Source: Gallibacterium faecale (GTDB lineage Bacteria; Pseudomonadota; Gammaproteobacteria; Enterobacterales; Pasteurellaceae). From it: 52,389 bases of DNA. The notes under the pieces were generated by a model that saw nothing but the letters and a program-made list of their open reading frames with translations, searched no databases and was not told the origin of the DNA. The position numbers and the translations under genes were made by a program. Positions 32,590 to 40,983 of the stretch are shown piece by piece. Every line of letters begins with the position of its first letter. Position 1 is the stretch's first letter. The stretch covers positions 1 through 52,389 of the forward strand of contig NZ_JAQIBB010000023.1 in assembly GCF_027920745.1 (NCBI RefSeq). The letters are read 5' to 3'.

Positions 32590-33297
32590 ATGGGTCAAAA
32601 AGTTCATCCACATGGTATTCGCCTAGGTATTGTTAAACCTTGGTCATCTACTTGGTATGCGAATACACAAGATTTCGCCGATAACTTAGACGGCGACTTT
32701 AAAGTACGTCAATTCTTGAATAAAGAATTAGCGAATGCTTCTGTTTCACGTATCACTATTGAACGTCCAGCAAAAAGTATTCGTGTAACAATTCATACTG
32801 CTCGCCCAGGTATCGTTATTGGTAAGAAAGGTGAGGATGTTGAAAAATTACGCAACGCAGTTGCAGCGATTGCAGGTGTTCCAGCGCAAATTAATATTGC
32901 GGAAGTGAAAAAACCTGAATTAGATGCAAAATTAGTTGCAGAGAGCATTGCCTCTCAATTAGAACGCCGTGTAATGTTCCGCCGTGCTATGAAACGTGCA
33001 GTTCAAAATGCAATGCGTTTAGGTGCAAAAGGTATCAAAGTTGAAGTTAGCGGTCGTTTAGGCGGTGCAGAAATTGCACGTTCTGAATGGTATCGTGAAG
33101 GTCGTGTACCATTGCATACTTTACGTGCGGATATCGATTACAATACTGCTGAAGCTAATACTACTTATGGCGTCATTGGCGTTAAAGTATGGATCTTCAA
33201 AGGTGAGATTCTTGGTGGAATGGCTGCAGTTATGCAATCAGAACAACAACAACCTGCGGATAAACCGAAAAAAGCTCCGCGTAAAGGTCGTAAGTAA
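32590..33297 (+). CDS. rpsC: Small-subunit ribosomal protein uS3
   Basis: uS3 is at the mRNA entry site and helps helicase activity. The 235 residues start MGQKVHPHGIRLGIVKPWSS. The KH domain is visible as GIVIGKKGEDVEKLRNAV, and the C-terminal domain as GRLGGAEIARSEWYREGRVP. The tail PADKPKKAPRKGRK is basic. Confidence 0.98.
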   Translation: MGQKVHPHGIRLGIVKPWSSTWYANTQDFADNLDGDFKVRQFLNKELANASVSRITIERPAKSIRVTIHTARPGIVIGKKGEDVEKLRNAVAAIAGVPAQINIAEVKKPELDAKLVAESIASQLERRVMFRRAMKRAVQNAMRLGAKGIKVEVSGRLGGAEIARSEWYREGRVPLHTLRADIDYNTAEANTTYGVIGVKVWIFKGEILGGMAAVMQSEQQQPADKPKKAPRKGRK

Positions 33298-33310
33298 GGA
33301 GATTCGCTAA

Positions 33311-33721
33311 ATGTTGCAACCAAAACGTACTAAATTCCGTAAAATCCACAAAGGTCGTAACCGTGGTATTGCGGCAGGTACTGATGTAAGTTTCGGTACC
33401 TTTGGTTTGAAAGCAATTGGTCGTGGTCGTTTAACAGCTCGTCAAATCGAAGCGGCTCGTCGTGCGATGACTCGTGCGGTTAAACGTCAAGGTAAAATCT
33501 GGATTCGTGTATTCCCAGATAAACCAATTACTGAAAAACCATTAGAAGTCCGTATGGGTAAAGGTAAAGGTAACGTTGAGTACTGGGTAGCCTTAATCCA
33601 ACCGGGTAAAGTTCTATATGAAATGGATGGTGTGTCTGAAGAAATCGCAAGAGAAGCGTTTGCATTAGCAGCGGCTAAATTGCCTATCAAGACCACTTTC
33701 GTAACTAAGACGGTGATGTAA
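33311..33721 (+). CDS. rplP: Large-subunit ribosomal protein uL16
   Basis: uL16 organises the A-site tRNA region of the 50S. The 136 residues start MLQPKRTKFRKIHKGRNRG and contain FGLKAIGRGRLTARQIEAAR, and GKGKGNVEYWVALIQPGKVL. The stop overlaps the rpmC start by one nucleotide (TAATG). Confidence 0.98.
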   Translation: MLQPKRTKFRKIHKGRNRGIAAGTDVSFGTFGLKAIGRGRLTARQIEAARRAMTRAVKRQGKIWIRVFPDKPITEKPLEVRMGKGKGNVEYWVALIQPGKVLYEMDGVSEEIAREAFALAAAKLPIKTTFVTKTVM

Positions 33722-33912
33722 TGAAAGCTCAAGAACTACGTGCAAAAAGTGTTGAAGAGCTGAATGCTGAATTGGTTAACTTGTTAGGTGAGCAATTCAA
33801 GTTGCGTATGCAAGCAGCCACCGGTCAGCTTCAACAAACTCATCAGTTAAAACAAGTGCGTCGTCAAATTGCAGTTGTTAAGACTATTCTAACTGAGAAG
33901 GCGGGTGAGTAA
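33721..33912 (+). CDS. rpmC: Large-subunit ribosomal protein uL29
   Basis: uL29 is a small helical protein near the tunnel exit. The 63 residues read MKAQELRAKSVEELNAELVN, then LRMQAATGQLQQTHQLKQVR. It overlaps rplP before it and rpsQ after it by one base each (TAATG), so the three are translated in series. Confidence 0.98.
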   Translation: MKAQELRAKSVEELNAELVNLLGEQFKLRMQAATGQLQQTHQLKQVRRQIAVVKTILTEKAGE

Positions 33913-34166
33913 TGACTGATAAAATTCGTACAGTACAAGGTAAAGTGATCAGCGATAAAATGGAAAAATCTTTTGTTATCGCTATCGAACGTATGGTTAA
34001 ACACCCAATCTATGGTAAGTTTATCCGTCGTACAACTAAATTACATGTACACGATGAAAACAACGAAGCAAAAGTTGGTGATATTGTAGAGATTCGTGAA
34101 TGTCGTCCTATCTCTAAAACAAAATCATGGACTTTAGTTCGTGTAGTAGAAAAAGCAGTAATCTAA
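33912..34166 (+). CDS. rpsQ: Small-subunit ribosomal protein uS17
   Basis: uS17 is a primary 16S rRNA binder. The 84-residue OB-fold protein reads TVQGKVISDKMEKSFVIAIE, then HPIYGKFIRRTTKLHVHDE and IRECRPISKTKSWTLVRVVE. It is the last gene of the S10 operon; a terminator starts 29 nt later. Confidence 0.98.
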   Translation: MTDKIRTVQGKVISDKMEKSFVIAIERMVKHPIYGKFIRRTTKLHVHDENNEAKVGDIVEIRECRPISKTKSWTLVRVVEKAVI

Positions 34167-34194
34167 TCTATTGCTGTTTATAAATAATTTGATT

Positions 34195-34233
34195 AAAAGC
34201 CCTTGGCCACAATGCTAAGGGCTTTTTATTTTC
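34195..34233 (+). terminator. Intrinsic terminator of the S10 operon
   Basis: AAAAGCCCTT (34195-34204) pairs with AAGGGCTTTT (34217-34226), a 10-bp stem with a 12-nt loop, followed by TATTTT. It separates the S10 and spc transcripts. From here to 34390 the gap is AT-rich, with no further gene seen. Confidence 0.92.
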
Positions 34234-34390
34234 TCTTTTATCCAAATTATTCTATTTATTAAGTAGATGATTTCGATAAAGATGTCGTCTGTAGCAACAG
34301 AAAATAATAAATATTTTGATTGCTTAATTCTTTCTTAGTCACTCAATATATAGACTAATTTTATTTACTGCTATTTTCTATAAAATCAGG

Positions 34391-34420
34391 TTGCTTTTTG
34401 TCTATACGTTATGCTAGAAT
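34391..34420 (+). promoter_or_regulatory. Promoter of the spc operon
   Basis: TTGCTT (34391-34396) and TAGAAT (34415-34420) are 18 bp apart, followed by a GC-rich CCGCACCC. Transcription near 34427 gives a leader of about 70 nt before rplN. Confidence 0.7.
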
Positions 34421-34432
34421 CCGCACCCTATC

Positions 34433-34480
34433 CGCCTATAGGCGAGGTAGAGGTAAATTTGTCCCGAAAGGGTTTTTTAA
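34433..34480 (+). promoter_or_regulatory. spc operon leader with two hairpins
   Basis: CGCCTATAGGCG (34433-34444) is a perfect 12-bp palindrome. CCC-gaaa-GGG (34463-34472), with a stable GAAA tetraloop, is followed by TTTTTT (34473-34478). The second looks like a short attenuator placed just before the rplN ribosome site (GCGGAG). With only three G-C pairs it may pause polymerase more than stop it. Confidence 0.5.
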
Positions 34481-34498
34481 TTTTAGCGGAGTATTAAC

Positions 34499-34870
34499 AT
34501 GATCCAAGAACAGACTATGCTGGACGTTGCTGATAACTCAGGCGCTCGTAGCGTAATGTGTATCAAGGTTCTAGGTGGATCGCACCGTCGTTATGCTGCT
34601 GTTGGTGATATCATCAAAGTTACTGTGAAAGAAGCAATTCCACGCGGTAAAGTGAAAAAAGGTGATGTACTTAAAGCAGTTGTAGTGCGCACCAAGAAGG
34701 GTGTTCGTCGCCCAGACGGGTCAGTTATTCGCTTCGATGGTAATGCTTGCGTTATTTTAAATAATAATAGTGAGCAACCAATCGGTACACGTATTTTCGG
34801 ACCGGTAACTCGTGAACTTCGTTCTGAGAAGTTTATGAAGATTATCTCTTTAGCTCCAGAAGTACTGTGA
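34499..34870 (+). CDS. rplN: Large-subunit ribosomal protein uL14
   Basis: uL14 is at the subunit interface and binds RsfS in hibernation. The 123 residues start MIQEQTMLDVADNSGARSVM and include VKKGDVLKAVVVRTKKGVRR and the C-terminal RIFGPVTRELRSEKFMKIIS. First gene of the spc operon. Confidence 0.98.
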   Translation: MIQEQTMLDVADNSGARSVMCIKVLGGSHRRYAAVGDIIKVTVKEAIPRGKVKKGDVLKAVVVRTKKGVRRPDGSVIRFDGNACVILNNNSEQPIGTRIFGPVTRELRSEKFMKIISLAPEVL

Positions 34871-34883
34871 GGAGAAGTGAGAA

Positions 34884-35207
34884 ATGGCTGCAAAAATCCG
34901 TCAAAATGATGAAGTGATTATGATCACTGGTAGCGTTGCCAAAGGTAAAGGTAAACGCGGTAAAGTAACAAAGGTATTACCTAACGGTAAAGTAATCGTT
35001 GAAGGTTTAAATTTAGTTGCTAAACATGAGAAACCAGTTCCTGCATTAGGAAAACAAGGTGGTATCGTGCGTAAAGAAGCACCAATTGATGTTTCTAACG
35101 TAGCAATTTTCAATCCTTCTACAAACAAGGCTGACCGTGTAGGTTTCAGATTTGAAGATGGCAAAAAAGTTCGTTTCTTCAAATCTACTGGTGAAACAAT
35201 TAAATAA
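34884..35207 (+). CDS. rplX: Large-subunit ribosomal protein uL24
   Basis: uL24 starts 50S assembly and lies near the tunnel exit. The 107 residues contain the KOW motif region NDEVIMITGSVAKGKGKRGK and then GLNLVAKHEKPVPALGKQGG. It is slightly longer than the E. coli protein (104). GGAGAAG precedes the ATG. Confidence 0.98.
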   Translation: MAAKIRQNDEVIMITGSVAKGKGKRGKVTKVLPNGKVIVEGLNLVAKHEKPVPALGKQGGIVRKEAPIDVSNVAIFNPSTNKADRVGFRFEDGKKVRFFKSTGETIK

Positions 35208-35221
35208 ACTGGAGTAATGCG

Positions 35222-35761
35222 ATGGCGAAACTGCATGATTACTACAGAGATCAAGTAGTAAACGAATTAAAAACTAAATTCGGCTACAAATCTGTCATGC
35301 AAGTCCCACGAATCGAGAAGATAACCCTAAACATGGGTGTGGGTGAAGCATTGACCGACAAAAAATTGCTAGATAATGCAGTAGCAGATTTAGCAGCAAT
35401 TAGCGGTCAAAAACCTTTAATCACTAAAGCTCGCAAATCTGTTGCTGGCTTTAAGATTCGTCAGGGATATCCGATCGGTTGTAAAGTAACCCTACGCGGC
35501 GAGCGTATGTGGGAATTCTTTGAACGATTAATTTCTATTGCTGTTCCACGTATCCGTGACTTCCGTGGTTTAAATGCGAAGTCTTTTGATGGTCGTGGTA
35601 ACTACAGCATGGGTGTGCGTGAACAAATCATCTTCCCTGAAATCAATTACGATAAAGTGGATCGTGTACGTGGTTTAGATATTACTATTACCACTACTGC
35701 GAAGACAGATGAAGAAGGTCAAGCACTACTTGCTGCCTTTAACTTCCCATTCCGTAAATAA
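35222..35761 (+). CDS. rplE: Large-subunit ribosomal protein uL5
   Basis: uL5 binds 5S rRNA in the central protuberance. The 179 residues include VMQVPRIEKITLNMGVGEAL, then KPLITKARKSVAGFKIRQGY and the C-terminal DITITTTAKTDEEGQALLAA. The length is as in E. coli. Confidence 0.98.
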   Translation: MAKLHDYYRDQVVNELKTKFGYKSVMQVPRIEKITLNMGVGEALTDKKLLDNAVADLAAISGQKPLITKARKSVAGFKIRQGYPIGCKVTLRGERMWEFFERLISIAVPRIRDFRGLNAKSFDGRGNYSMGVREQIIFPEINYDKVDRVRGLDITITTTAKTDEEGQALLAAFNFPFRK

Positions 35762-35772
35762 GGCAGGTTCTA

Positions 35773-36078
35773 ATGGCAAAACAATCAATGAAAGCACGTG
35801 ATGTAAAACGTGTTGAATTAGCTGAAAAATATTACGCAAAACGTCAAGAATTAAAGAGAATTATCTCTGATGTTAATTCTTCTGATGAAGAGCGTTGGAA
35901 TGCAGTGTTAAAGTTACAAACTTTACCACGCGATTCAAGCCCAATTCGTCAACGTAATCGTTGCCGTCAGACAGGTCGTCCACACGGTGTATTGCGTAAA
36001 TTTGGTTTAAGCCGTATTAAGGTTCGTGAAGCAGCAATGCGCGGAGAAATTCCAGGCCTTAGAAAAGCGAGTTGGTAA
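35773..36078 (+). CDS. rpsN: Small-subunit ribosomal protein uS14
   Basis: uS14 lies in the 30S head. This is the long form (101 residues) without zinc-binding CxxC pairs: only one cysteine, in RNRCRQTGRPHGVLRKFGLS. Start MAKQSMKARDVKRVELAEKY and end GEIPGLRKASW are typical. The gap to rpsH is 38 nt. Confidence 0.98.
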   Translation: MAKQSMKARDVKRVELAEKYYAKRQELKRIISDVNSSDEERWNAVLKLQTLPRDSSPIRQRNRCRQTGRPHGVLRKFGLSRIKVREAAMRGEIPGLRKASW

Positions 36079-36116
36079 TATACCACTTTATTTTGGAATC
36101 ATGGGAGTAAAGAAAC

Positions 36117-36509
36117 ATGAGCATGCAAGATCCAATAGCAGATATGTTGACTCGTATTCGTAACGGTCAAGCTGCAAATAAGATCGCGATCAACATGCCT
36201 TCATCCAAGCTAAAAGTGGCAATTGCCGACGTTCTAGCTAAAGAAGGTTATATTGAGAGCTTCAAAGTTATTGAAGGTGTAAAACCTGAATTGGAAATTA
36301 CTTTAAAATATTTCCAAGGAAAACCAGTTGTAGAAAGTATTCAACGTGTAAGCCGTCCTGGTCTTCGTATTTATAAACGTAAAGACGAATTACCTAAAGT
36401 ATTAGGTGGTTTAGGTATTGCTGTTGTTTCTACATCTAAAGGTGTTATGACTGACCGTGCTGCACGTCAAGCAGGATTGGGCGGTGAAATCATTTGTTAT
36501 GTAGCTTAA
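36117..36509 (+). CDS. rpsH: Small-subunit ribosomal protein uS8
   Basis: uS8 is a primary 16S rRNA binder; in E. coli it represses the spc operon by binding near rplE. The 130 residues start MSMQDPIADMLTRIRNGQAA and end with GVMTDRAARQAGLGGEIICY. Whether the rplX-rplE junction here mimics the S8 site was not clear by eye. Confidence 0.98.
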   Translation: MSMQDPIADMLTRIRNGQAANKIAINMPSSKLKVAIADVLAKEGYIESFKVIEGVKPELEITLKYFQGKPVVESIQRVSRPGLRIYKRKDELPKVLGGLGIAVVSTSKGVMTDRAARQAGLGGEIICYVA

Positions 36510-36523
36510 TAGTGAGGTAGGAA

Positions 36524-37057
36524 ATGTCTCGTGTCGCAAAAGCACCTGTTAATATTCCTGCCGGTGTAGAGGTAAAACTCGACGGACAGCTATTAACAGT
36601 AAAAGGTAAAAATGGCGAGTTAACTCGCAACATTCATAAAGCAGTTGAAGTTACAATTGATAACAATGCATTACATTTTTCACCTCGTTTAGAAATGGCT
36701 GGTGCTGATGCACAAGCTGGTACAGCGAGAGCATTAGTAAATGCAATGGTTATTGGTGTTACTGAAGGATTCACTAAAAAATTACAATTGGTTGGTGTTG
36801 GTTACAGAGCACAAATCAAAGGTAATGTGCTTGCATTAAGCTTAGGATATTCTCATCCAGTTGAGCACACTTTACCAGCAGGCATTTTAGCGGAATGTCC
36901 TTCTCAAACTGAAATTATTTTGAAAGGCGCTGATAAGCAATTAATCGGGCAAGTTGCTGCAGATATTCGTGCTTACCGTCGTCCTGAATCTTATAAAGGT
37001 AAGGGAGTACGTTACGCTGATGAAGTAGTTCGTACTAAAGAGGCTAAGAAGAAATAA
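36524..37057 (+). CDS. rplF: Large-subunit ribosomal protein uL6
   Basis: uL6 lies at the factor-binding base of the L7/L12 stalk. The 177 residues form two similar domains; GFTKKLQLVGVGYRAQIKGN and the C-terminal RRPESYKGKGVRYADEVVRT are the family's rRNA-binding segments. GTAGG precedes the ATG. Confidence 0.98.
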   Translation: MSRVAKAPVNIPAGVEVKLDGQLLTVKGKNGELTRNIHKAVEVTIDNNALHFSPRLEMAGADAQAGTARALVNAMVIGVTEGFTKKLQLVGVGYRAQIKGNVLALSLGYSHPVEHTLPAGILAECPSQTEIILKGADKQLIGQVAADIRAYRRPESYKGKGVRYADEVVRTKEAKKK

Positions 37058-37070
37058 GTAGGGTAACACT

Positions 37071-37424
37071 ATGGATAAAAAATTGGCTCGTATTCGTCGT
37101 GCAACCCGTGCACGCCGTATGATTAAAGAGCAAGGTGCAACACGTTTGGTAGTACACCGTACTCCACGTCATATTTATGCTCAAGTTATTGCACCTAACG
37201 GTTCAGAAGTGCTTGCTACAGCTTCTACTCTTGAGAAAGCGATCCGTGAGCAAGTGAAATATACTGGTAATAAAGAAGCTGCAGCGGTAGTTGGTAAATT
37301 AGTTGCTGAACGTGCTTTAGAAAAAGGTATTAAAGAAGTTGCCTTTGATCGTTCAGGTTTTAAATATCATGGTCGTGTGCAGTCGTTAGCAGACGCTGCT
37401 CGTGAAGCTGGTCTACAGTTCTAA
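37071..37424 (+). CDS. rplR: Large-subunit ribosomal protein uL18
   Basis: uL18 binds 5S rRNA together with uL5. The 117 residues have a basic start (MDKKLARIRRATRARRMIKE) and a C-terminal FDRSGFKYHGRVQSLADAAR, both typical. Length equals the E. coli protein. Confidence 0.98.
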   Translation: MDKKLARIRRATRARRMIKEQGATRLVVHRTPRHIYAQVIAPNGSEVLATASTLEKAIREQVKYTGNKEAAAVVGKLVAERALEKGIKEVAFDRSGFKYHGRVQSLADAAREAGLQF

Positions 37425-37439
37425 TAGAGGTAATTTGAG

Positions 37440-37940
37440 ATGGCAAGCATCGAAAAACAAGCTGGTGAACTGCAAGAGAAGCTAATCGCAGTAAACCGTG
37501 TGTCCAAAACAGTAAAAGGTGGTCGTATTATGAGCTTTACTGCTTTAACAGTAGTAGGTGATGGTAATGGCCGTGTTGGTTTTGGCTATGGTAAAGCACG
37601 CGAAGTTCCGGCAGCGATCCAAAAAGCGATGGAAAAAGCTCGTCGCAATATGGTAAACGTAGCTTTGAATGAAGGTACATTACAACATCCTATCAAAGGT
37701 AGTCACACAGGTTCTCGCGTATTTATGCAACCTGCAAGCGAAGGTACTGGTATCATCGCTGGTGGTGCAATGCGTGCAGTATTAGAGGTGGCTGGTATTC
37801 GTAACGTACTATCAAAAGCTTACGGTTCAACAAACCCAATCAACGTAGTTCGTGCTACGATTGATGCGTTAGCTAATATGAAATCACCAGAAATGGTCGC
37901 AGCTAAACGTGGTAAAACAGTTGATGAAATTTTGGGGTAA
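37440..37940 (+). CDS. rpsE: Small-subunit ribosomal protein uS5
   Basis: uS5 is at the mRNA entry and decoding region; changes here affect spectinomycin response and fidelity. The 166 residues include VNRVSKTVKGGRIMSFTALT, GNGRVGFGYGKAREVPAAIQ and, later, GAMRAVLEVAGIRNVLSKAY, the two uS5 domains. Confidence 0.98.
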   Translation: MASIEKQAGELQEKLIAVNRVSKTVKGGRIMSFTALTVVGDGNGRVGFGYGKAREVPAAIQKAMEKARRNMVNVALNEGTLQHPIKGSHTGSRVFMQPASEGTGIIAGGAMRAVLEVAGIRNVLSKAYGSTNPINVVRATIDALANMKSPEMVAAKRGKTVDEILG

Positions 37941-37946
37941 TTGATC

Positions 37947-38126
37947 ATGGCAAAAACTATTAAAGTAACTCAAACTCGTAGTTCAATTGGTCGTTTACCA
38001 AAACATAAAGCTACTTTACGTGGTTTAGGTCTTCGTCATCTTAACCACACTGTTGAGTTAGTTGATACTGCAGCAGTTAGAGGTATGATCAATCAAGTAT
38101 CATACATGGTTAAAGTGGAGGAGTAA
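37947..38126 (+). CDS. rpmD: Large-subunit ribosomal protein uL30
   Basis: uL30 is a small 50S protein, 59 residues from ATG 37947: MAKTIKVTQTRSSIGRLPKH, then GLGLRHLNHTVELVDTAAVR. The frame could start at a TTG six bases earlier, but GGGGTAA spacing and family length favour the ATG. Confidence 0.97.
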   Translation: MAKTIKVTQTRSSIGRLPKHKATLRGLGLRHLNHTVELVDTAAVRGMINQVSYMVKVEE

Positions 38127-38129
38127 TAA

Positions 38130-38564
38130 ATGCGTTTAAATACTCTATCTCCGGCTGAAGGTTCTAAACACAGTGCTAAACGTCTTGGACGTGGTATTGG
38201 TTCTGGTTTAGGTAAAACTGGTGGTCGTGGTCATAAAGGTCAAAAAGCACGTACCGGCGGTGGTGTAAGACGTGGTTTTGAAGGTGGTCAAATGCCTTTA
38301 TACCGTCGTTTGCCTAAGTTTGGTTTCACTTCAATGAAAGCAGCTGTAACAGCTGAAGTACGTTTAAGTGATTTAGCAAAAGTTTCTGGTAATGAAATTA
38401 CATTAGAATCTCTTAAAGAAGCTAAAGTGATTTCTTCAGAAATCCAATTCGCTAAGATTATTCTTTCAGGTGAAGTTAAGTCTGGCGTCGTTGTTCGTGG
38501 TTTACGAGTGACTAAAGGTGCTAAAGCAGCAATTGAAGCTGCTGGCGGTTCAATTGAGGAATAA
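38130..38564 (+). CDS. rplO: Large-subunit ribosomal protein uL15
   Basis: uL15 threads through 23S rRNA. The 144 residues start MRLNTLSPAEGSKHSAKRLG and have the glycine-rich basic arm GSGLGKTGGRGHKGQKARTG, then GQMPLYRRLPKFGF. GGAGG precedes the ATG and overlaps the rpmD end. secY follows after 7 nt. Confidence 0.98.
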   Translation: MRLNTLSPAEGSKHSAKRLGRGIGSGLGKTGGRGHKGQKARTGGGVRRGFEGGQMPLYRRLPKFGFTSMKAAVTAEVRLSDLAKVSGNEITLESLKEAKVISSEIQFAKIILSGEVKSGVVVRGLRVTKGAKAAIEAAGGSIEE

Positions 38565-38571
38565 TTAACAG

Positions 38572-39894
38572 ATGGCTAAACAACCGGGATATCAAAATAG
38601 AAGTACTCATAGCGGTACAAGTGAATTAAAGCGCCGTTTATTATTTGTTTTAGGTGCACTGATTGTATTCCGCATTGGATCTTTCATCCCGGTTCCTGGC
38701 ATTGATTCTGCCGTATTGGCTCAAGTTATTGAACAACAAAAAGGTACTATCGTGGATATGTTCAACATGTTCTCTGGTGGTGCCTTGAGCCGTGCGTCAG
38801 TATTTGCTTTAGGGATCATGCCATATATTTCGGCATCGATCATTATTCAGCTATTGACGTCTGTTTATCCTGCATTAGCAGAGTTAAAGAAAGAAGGTGA
38901 AGCAGGAAGACGTAAGATTAGCAAATATACTCGCTATTCTACGTTGGCACTTGCAACCATTCAGGCAATTGGTATCTCAACAGGGTTACCAAATATGTTA
39001 CCTGGATTGGTACCTAATTTAGGATTTGGTTTCTACTTTACTGCAGTTATCAGTTTGGTAACAGGAACAATGTTCTTAATGTGGTTAGGGGAACAAATTA
39101 CTGAAAGAGGTGTTGGTAACGGTATTTCTTTAATTATTTTTGCAGGGATTGTTGCAGGATTACCTGCAGCAATTGCGCATACAATTGAACAAGCTCGTCA
39201 AGGTCAGATGCATCTGCTAGTTCTCTTATTAATTGCTGTTGTTGTATTTGCAGTAACTTATTTTGTTGTATTTGTAGAACGTGGACAAAGAAGATTAGTC
39301 GTTAACTATGCAAAACGTCAACAAGGACGTCATATGTTAGCTGCGCAAAGTTCACATTTACCTCTTAAGGTTAATATGGCAGGGGTTATCCCAGCAATCT
39401 TTGCGTCAAGTATTATTTTGTTCCCAGCAACAATTACACAATGGTTTGGTCAAGGACAAGGTTTAGATTGGTTAAATGATTTATCTATGTTGTTACATCC
39501 AGGACAACCTTTATACTTGATTTTATATGCAGTAGCGATTATATTCTTCAGCTTTTTCTATTCTGCGATGCAATATAATCCTAGAGATACAGCGGATAAT
39601 TTGAAAAAATCTGGTGCATTTTTGCCAGGAATTAGACCGGGGGAACAAACATCACGTTACATTGATAAGATAATGACTCGTTTAGCATTAATTGGCGGTC
39701 TTTATGTTACCTTTGTATGTTTAGTTCCGTACATTATGACATCAGCATGGAATGTTCAATTCTATTTTGGCGGTACTTCTTTACTGATTGTTGTAGTGGT
39801 AATTATGGATTTCATCGCTCAGGTTCAAAGTCACTTGATGTCAAGTCAGTATGAATCAGTGTTGAAAAAAGCAAACCTTAAAGGGACAAGATAA
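38572..39894 (+). CDS. secY: Protein translocase channel subunit SecY
   Basis: SecY forms the protein-conducting channel of the inner membrane with SecE and SecG. The 440 residues hold ten hydrophobic segments. Family blocks are RLLFVLGALIVFRIGSFIPV near TM1, FSGGALSRASVFALGIMPYI in the plug and TM2 region, GVGNGISLIIFAGIV, and YYAMQ-type FFYSAMQYNPRDTADNLKKS. It is in the spc operon as usual, so channel supply tracks ribosome synthesis. rpmJ follows after 37 nt. Confidence 0.98.
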   Translation: MAKQPGYQNRSTHSGTSELKRRLLFVLGALIVFRIGSFIPVPGIDSAVLAQVIEQQKGTIVDMFNMFSGGALSRASVFALGIMPYISASIIIQLLTSVYPALAELKKEGEAGRRKISKYTRYSTLALATIQAIGISTGLPNMLPGLVPNLGFGFYFTAVISLVTGTMFLMWLGEQITERGVGNGISLIIFAGIVAGLPAAIAHTIEQARQGQMHLLVLLLIAVVVFAVTYFVVFVERGQRRLVVNYAKRQQGRHMLAAQSSHLPLKVNMAGVIPAIFASSIILFPATITQWFGQGQGLDWLNDLSMLLHPGQPLYLILYAVAIIFFSFFYSAMQYNPRDTADNLKKSGAFLPGIRPGEQTSRYIDKIMTRLALIGGLYVTFVCLVPYIMTSAWNVQFYFGGTSLLIVVVVIMDFIAQVQSHLMSSQYESVLKKANLKGTR

Positions 39895-39931
39895 TAGATA
39901 ATATTATCTTCCAAATTAAAAAGGATAAGCA

Positions 39932-40045
39932 ATGAAAGTTCGTGCGTCCGTAAAGAAATTATGTCGTAACTGTAAGATTGTTAAACGTGAAGGCGTAGTT
40001 CGTGTGCTTTGCAGCGATCCTAAACATAAACAACGTCAAGGTTAA
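39932..40045 (+). CDS. rpmJ: Large-subunit ribosomal protein bL36
   Basis: This 37-residue protein reads MKVRASVKKLCRNCKIVKRE and ends SDPKHKQRQG. C11, C14, C27 and H32 form the zinc site, so it is the zinc-containing form. AAGGAT precedes the ATG. It closes the spc operon. Confidence 0.97.
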   Translation: MKVRASVKKLCRNCKIVKREGVVRVLCSDPKHKQRQG

Positions 40046-40059
40046 TTGATATATTTTTC

Positions 40060-40088
40060 TTGAAAAGAATTGGTTGAGTAGGTATACT
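40060..40088 (+). promoter_or_regulatory. Promoter of the alpha operon
   Basis: TTGAAA (40060-40065) and TATACT (40083-40088) are 17 bp apart, 15 nt after rpmJ. It drives rpsM-rpsK-rpsD-rpoA-rplQ; read-through from spc is also possible. Confidence 0.75.
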
Positions 40089-40094
40089 GCTCGA

Positions 40095-40200
40095 CTCCTT
40101 TATATAGTGTATTGGTATGTTGTTTGAGTATCCTGAAACGGGCTTTTCAGATCAACATACCAGATTTTAGTAATCAAAAAATAGGAGTGCATAGTGGCCC
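40095..40200 (+). promoter_or_regulatory. Alpha operon leader (S4-binding pseudoknot element)
   Basis: The leader has TCCTGAAACGGGCTTTTCAG, enclosed by GGTATGTTG (40114-40122) and CAACATACC (40153-40161), then TAGGAGTGCATAGTGGCCC spanning the GTG start. Order and sequence match the alpha operon ribosome-binding element of E. coli, where S4 traps the ribosome on a pseudoknot and represses the operon. S4 is encoded downstream at 40984. Confidence 0.82.
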
Positions 40201-40550
40201 GTATTGCAGGCATTAACATTCCTGATCATAAACACGCTGTAATTGCTTTAACAGCAATCTATGGTATCGGTAAAACCCGTGCTCAACATATTTGTGATGC
40301 AGTGGGTATTGCAGGAAGCGTTAAGATCAGCGAATTGTCTGAAGAGCAGATTGATAAACTGCGTGACGAAGTTGGTAAATTTACTGTTGAAGGTGATTTA
40401 CGCCGTGAAGTAACACTAAACATCAAACGTCTTTTAGACTTAGGATGCTACCGTGGATTACGTCATCGTCGTAGCTTACCGGTACGTGGTCAACGTACTA
40501 AAACTAACGCGCGTACCCGTAAGGGCCCACGCAAACCGATCAAGAAATAA
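40194..40550 (+). CDS. rpsM: Small-subunit ribosomal protein uS13
   Basis: uS13 lies in the 30S head and contacts the 50S. The 118 residues start at a GTG, as in E. coli, with TAGGAG upstream inside the S4 element. Family blocks: ARIAGINIPDHKHAVIALTA and, near the end, GLRHRRSLPVRGQRTKTNAR. Confidence 0.98.
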   Translation: MARIAGINIPDHKHAVIALTAIYGIGKTRAQHICDAVGIAGSVKISELSEEQIDKLRDEVGKFTVEGDLRREVTLNIKRLLDLGCYRGLRHRRSLPVRGQRTKTNARTRKGPRKPIKK

Positions 40551-40565
40551 TCGGGGTAAATGATA

Positions 40566-40955
40566 ATGGCTAAAACACCAGTTCGTGCGCGTAAGCGTGT
40601 AAAAAAACAAGTTGTAGATGGCGTGGCTCATATTCATGCTTCTTTCAACAATACTATTGTTACGATCACTGATCGCCAAGGTAATGCTCTAGCATGGGCT
40701 ACTGCAGGTGGTTCAGGTTTCCGTGGTTCTCGTAAATCTACTCCGTTTGCTGCACAAGTTGCTGCAGAACGTTGTGCCGAAATGGTTAAAGAATTCGGCT
40801 TAAAGAACTTGGAAGTTATGGTTAAAGGACCTGGTCCTGGTCGTGAGTCAACAATCCGTGCATTAAATGCTGCAGGATTCCGCATCACTAACATTACTGA
40901 TGTGACTCCGATTCCTCATAACGGTTGTCGTCCACCGAAAAAACGTCGTGTGTAA
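40566..40955 (+). CDS. rpsK: Small-subunit ribosomal protein uS11
   Basis: uS11 is in the 30S platform near the mRNA exit. The 129 residues begin MAKTPVRARKRVKKQVVDGV and contain HIHASFNNTIVTITDRQGNA and the C-terminal PHNGCRPPKKRRV. I start at ATG 40566; a second ATG six bases earlier is possible. Confidence 0.98.
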   Translation: MAKTPVRARKRVKKQVVDGVAHIHASFNNTIVTITDRQGNALAWATAGGSGFRGSRKSTPFAAQVAAERCAEMVKEFGLKNLEVMVKGPGPGRESTIRALNAAGFRITNITDVTPIPHNGCRPPKKRRV

Positions 40956-40983
40956 GACGTGTTAGGATAGTTGGAGAAAGAAA

